Notes under the pieces: generated by a model
Seen by the model: the letters and a program-made list of their open reading frames with translations, nothing else
Told to the model about the DNA's origin: nothing
Database searches by the model: none
Shown: piece by piece, positions 61,801 to 64,000 of the stretch
Position numbering within the stretch: the first letter of the stretch is position 1
Layout of the letters: every line of letters begins with the position of its first letter
Assembly (NCBI RefSeq): GCF_949628215.1
Contig: NC_134278.1
Span: forward strand, 106,249,277 to 106,313,276
Source: Phalacrocorax aristotelis
Taxonomy: Eukaryota > Chordata > Aves > Suliformes > Phalacrocoracidae
DNA length: 64,000 bases
Reading direction: 5' to 3'
Position numbers and translations under genes: made by a program

Positions 61801-64000
61801 TAGGTGTTTCTGTTTGCAGATGCACTTGATGTTATGTAAAGAGATAGTGTATAACTGGACAAGCAAAATAAAGAAAGGAATGGAAAGAGAAGTCGTAAAG
61901 GTCATTCTCCTTTCCCTAATCTTTTGCTTCTTAAGATGCAAGTATGAGAGAGAACTTGGGTATAATTGGTTGCCTTTGATTTTTAAAGGGCAGAGTATGA
62001 TAAATATCTATGTTGTTCTCTTGAACACTATAGTGTTTCTTATGAAAAGGAAGACTGAGTGTCTTTTTATGAAGAACATTCAGATAGTCTAGCAATGTTA
62101 TTTTATTTTTATACAATTTCAGAAAGGCCTTTTCATAACTCTCCTAAGCCTTTTTCTTTTTTAAGGGTTTTTATATAATTGTATTGCTCTTGTTGTAGGA
62201 GCTGTTCAGTTAGGACACTTTGAATCTGCATATTAGTGTGATTTGAAAGGCACCTTTGAATAACACTTCTAAATATTTTCCTGCATTTGTTGGCAGATGC
62301 ATTCCAAAAAAAGCAGACTTGAGAGTGCTTGATCCTTTGCTGGCAAGTACCTTTCCCCCCCCCCCCATACTACAATTTGTCATTTAATATACAAGTAAAC
62401 CAGAAACCACTAAGTAATGCAGTGGATGTAACGGGAGGGAGATGGAGCGTATCTGTGGCAGTGAATTTCTGATGACCTCCTGATCACCTACAAAACTAGT
62501 TTTAAAGCAACCATCTTCTAGATTTGAACTTCTTTGGGCAAGTAACTATTGCAGACTGAAGTTTAATATCCCTGTATTAAATATCAAATTGCTAAAAAAT
62601 ATGACTGGTAGAGAAAAGCTTGCTTTGCTTAAATACACTCAGACAAACTGTTTTGTTGTATTCTCCTGCTATCTAAATGCAGAAGTTAGCATTAGCCTGT
62701 GATAGTGTTGTTGCAGTATTGCAGTTAGAAGTGTCTAGGATAGCAGAGTAACTGGTTAGCAATGCAGTCTCCTGATACTGGTGATGCTAATCTTGTGCTT
62801 TGCTCTGCTCCACACAGCTTGGTCCCGCTGTAGGGAGCAGTGGTGTGTGCCCCCAGCCTGTACCTCTGGCTGGGGACGAGTGAGCATCCTGTGTCGGCAG
62901 CAACTGTCAGTGCTCTTCTGCCTGTCAGAGCACTAGAGAGAGGTGTTGTATGTGGTCGGCAGGGTTGCGTGCACCTTGGGAGGGGGTTTCCATCAGAGTT
63001 GTGCTTGGAGTATTTCATACTCCAGCAGTGAAGAGAACTTGACAAAACCTGTTTCAGCCTCTTGCCAACACACACAGTCTTGCAGGAACGTTGGGCAAGT
63101 TGGTATGCTGATGAAAGGAAGAGTAATACACGTCCATTACCACACACAAAAAAGCCTTAGTGGTGTGAGTATGCTTACTGGTATAAAGATGCAGTGCTTA
63201 ATAAAGAGTGAACTAATCCTATGGTATTGCCTGTTACTGTTCTGTGTCAGCTGGGAAGGTGACATTTAAAGAGTGTCTGTAAGAGTTGTCGGGTTTTCTT
63301 GAGTGAGGAGAATTTCTCTTTCCTCCTCCTTTGTTACTCAGCCAAGCAGAGTAAAACTGAGGTTTGGATTTTTAGCTGTGACCCCCCCGTCCTCTCCCCT
63401 CAAGTGATGAAAAATTTATTGGCAGATTTGTACGTATGATTAAGTAGTGACTACTCTATAATTTTTTCAGCAGTCATTTTTTTTTTTCTCTAATTCAAAA
63501 TCTTTGTTTCCATTTCATCAGTCAACAGCCTCAACTCCTCTGATCTTCTGAGAATGTGAATGTTTTTGTCTTCCAGAACTGTAAAAGATACAGGTGGAGT
63601 TGCTGTGACTACACTTCCTCAGTGCAGACAGTCTGCGCTGCTTCTCATCGCAACTCAGCCCCTCCCCTGCTCGGGCAGGAAGTGCAGCAGGAGCTGAAGA
63701 GCAGCAGATGAAACAAAGTAGTTTTTTCCCCAAATAAGGCAGGAAGATATTTAGGGAGACCTGTCTATGCCTCTGACCCTGACACTGTTTTCTACCCTCC
63801 TCTTTTCATACAGTGTGACCTTTTTTTTCTTTTTTTTTTTTTTTTATTTTAACTGGGCAATATTTTGTTTACGGGACTGGTGGCAATTCTGAGGACTGGG
63901 CATGGGGGGAAACAATTTGTGTTTTTGAGGTCAGTCAGCATGTGAAATGGAGAAACAAAATTGTTGTTGTTTTATGTTTTCTCTGAGTGTGCAAAAATAC
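58887..64000 (+). other. LPGAT1: LPGAT1 first coding intron (partial)
   Basis: I looked for the next acyltransferase exon (with the NHQ...D motif) and found none. The stretch holds poly-A (59839-59854), a C12 run (62355-62366), a T-rich tract (63822-63847) and no recognised gene. Confidence 0.65.

Noticed and set aside
62725-63147. 140-codon minus-strand open frame in the LPGAT1 intron
   Set aside because: No recognisable domain, and composition like the surrounding intron.

Overview
This is vertebrate nuclear DNA, most likely from a bird. It has split genes with GT-AG introns, CpG-island promoters, short introns and CR1 LINE fragments. There are no operons, CRISPR arrays or bacterial features. 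The species cannot be fixed from the sequence alone, and a non-avian sauropsid remains possible.

Three genes account for all the coding sequence I can support. (1) Positions 2188-11757, minus strand: the first eleven coding exons of DTL (CDT2), the WD40 substrate receptor of the CRL4 ubiquitin ligase. The gene runs off the left edge. (2) Positions 12133-35178, plus strand: a complete INTS7 (Integrator complex subunit 7) of 20 coding exons. The junctions keep one reading frame throughout, giving 961 residues and a stop. (3) Positions 58649-58886, plus strand: the first coding exon of LPGAT1, an ER lysophospholipid acyltransferase, inside a CpG island. Its first coding intron runs past the right edge. 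DTL and INTS7 are head to head with 375 bp between start codons. That CpG-rich gap carries NRF1-like, inverted CCAAT, E2F-like and YY1-like sites. As I recall it, the order and orientation (LPGAT1 and INTS7 in tandem, DTL divergent) match human 1q32.

Regions: 1-2187 is DTL intron. 2188-11757 is DTL, with a 5'-truncated, frameshifted CR1 LINE in intron 6. 11280-12480 is the shared CpG island. 12133-35178 is INTS7, including a 31-base poly-C run in intron 13. 35179 to about 38260 is the probable INTS7 3' UTR and downstream sequence. 38261-56850 is intergenic sequence with low-complexity tracts and one doubtful LTR-like segment. About 56850-57060 is an old CR1 fragment. 57350-58660 is the LPGAT1 CpG-island promoter and leader. 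58887-64000 is LPGAT1 intron.

I found no unknown gene system. The most interesting signal is in INTS7 splicing. Within about 2.7 kb, three introns use non-standard sites: a GC-AG donor after exon 14, a textbook U12-type (minor spliceosome) donor after exon 15, and a second GC-AG donor after exon 17. Integrator processes the 3' ends of spliceosomal snRNAs, including those of the minor spliceosome, so this arrangement could couple INTS7 output to snRNA supply. That coupling is inference.
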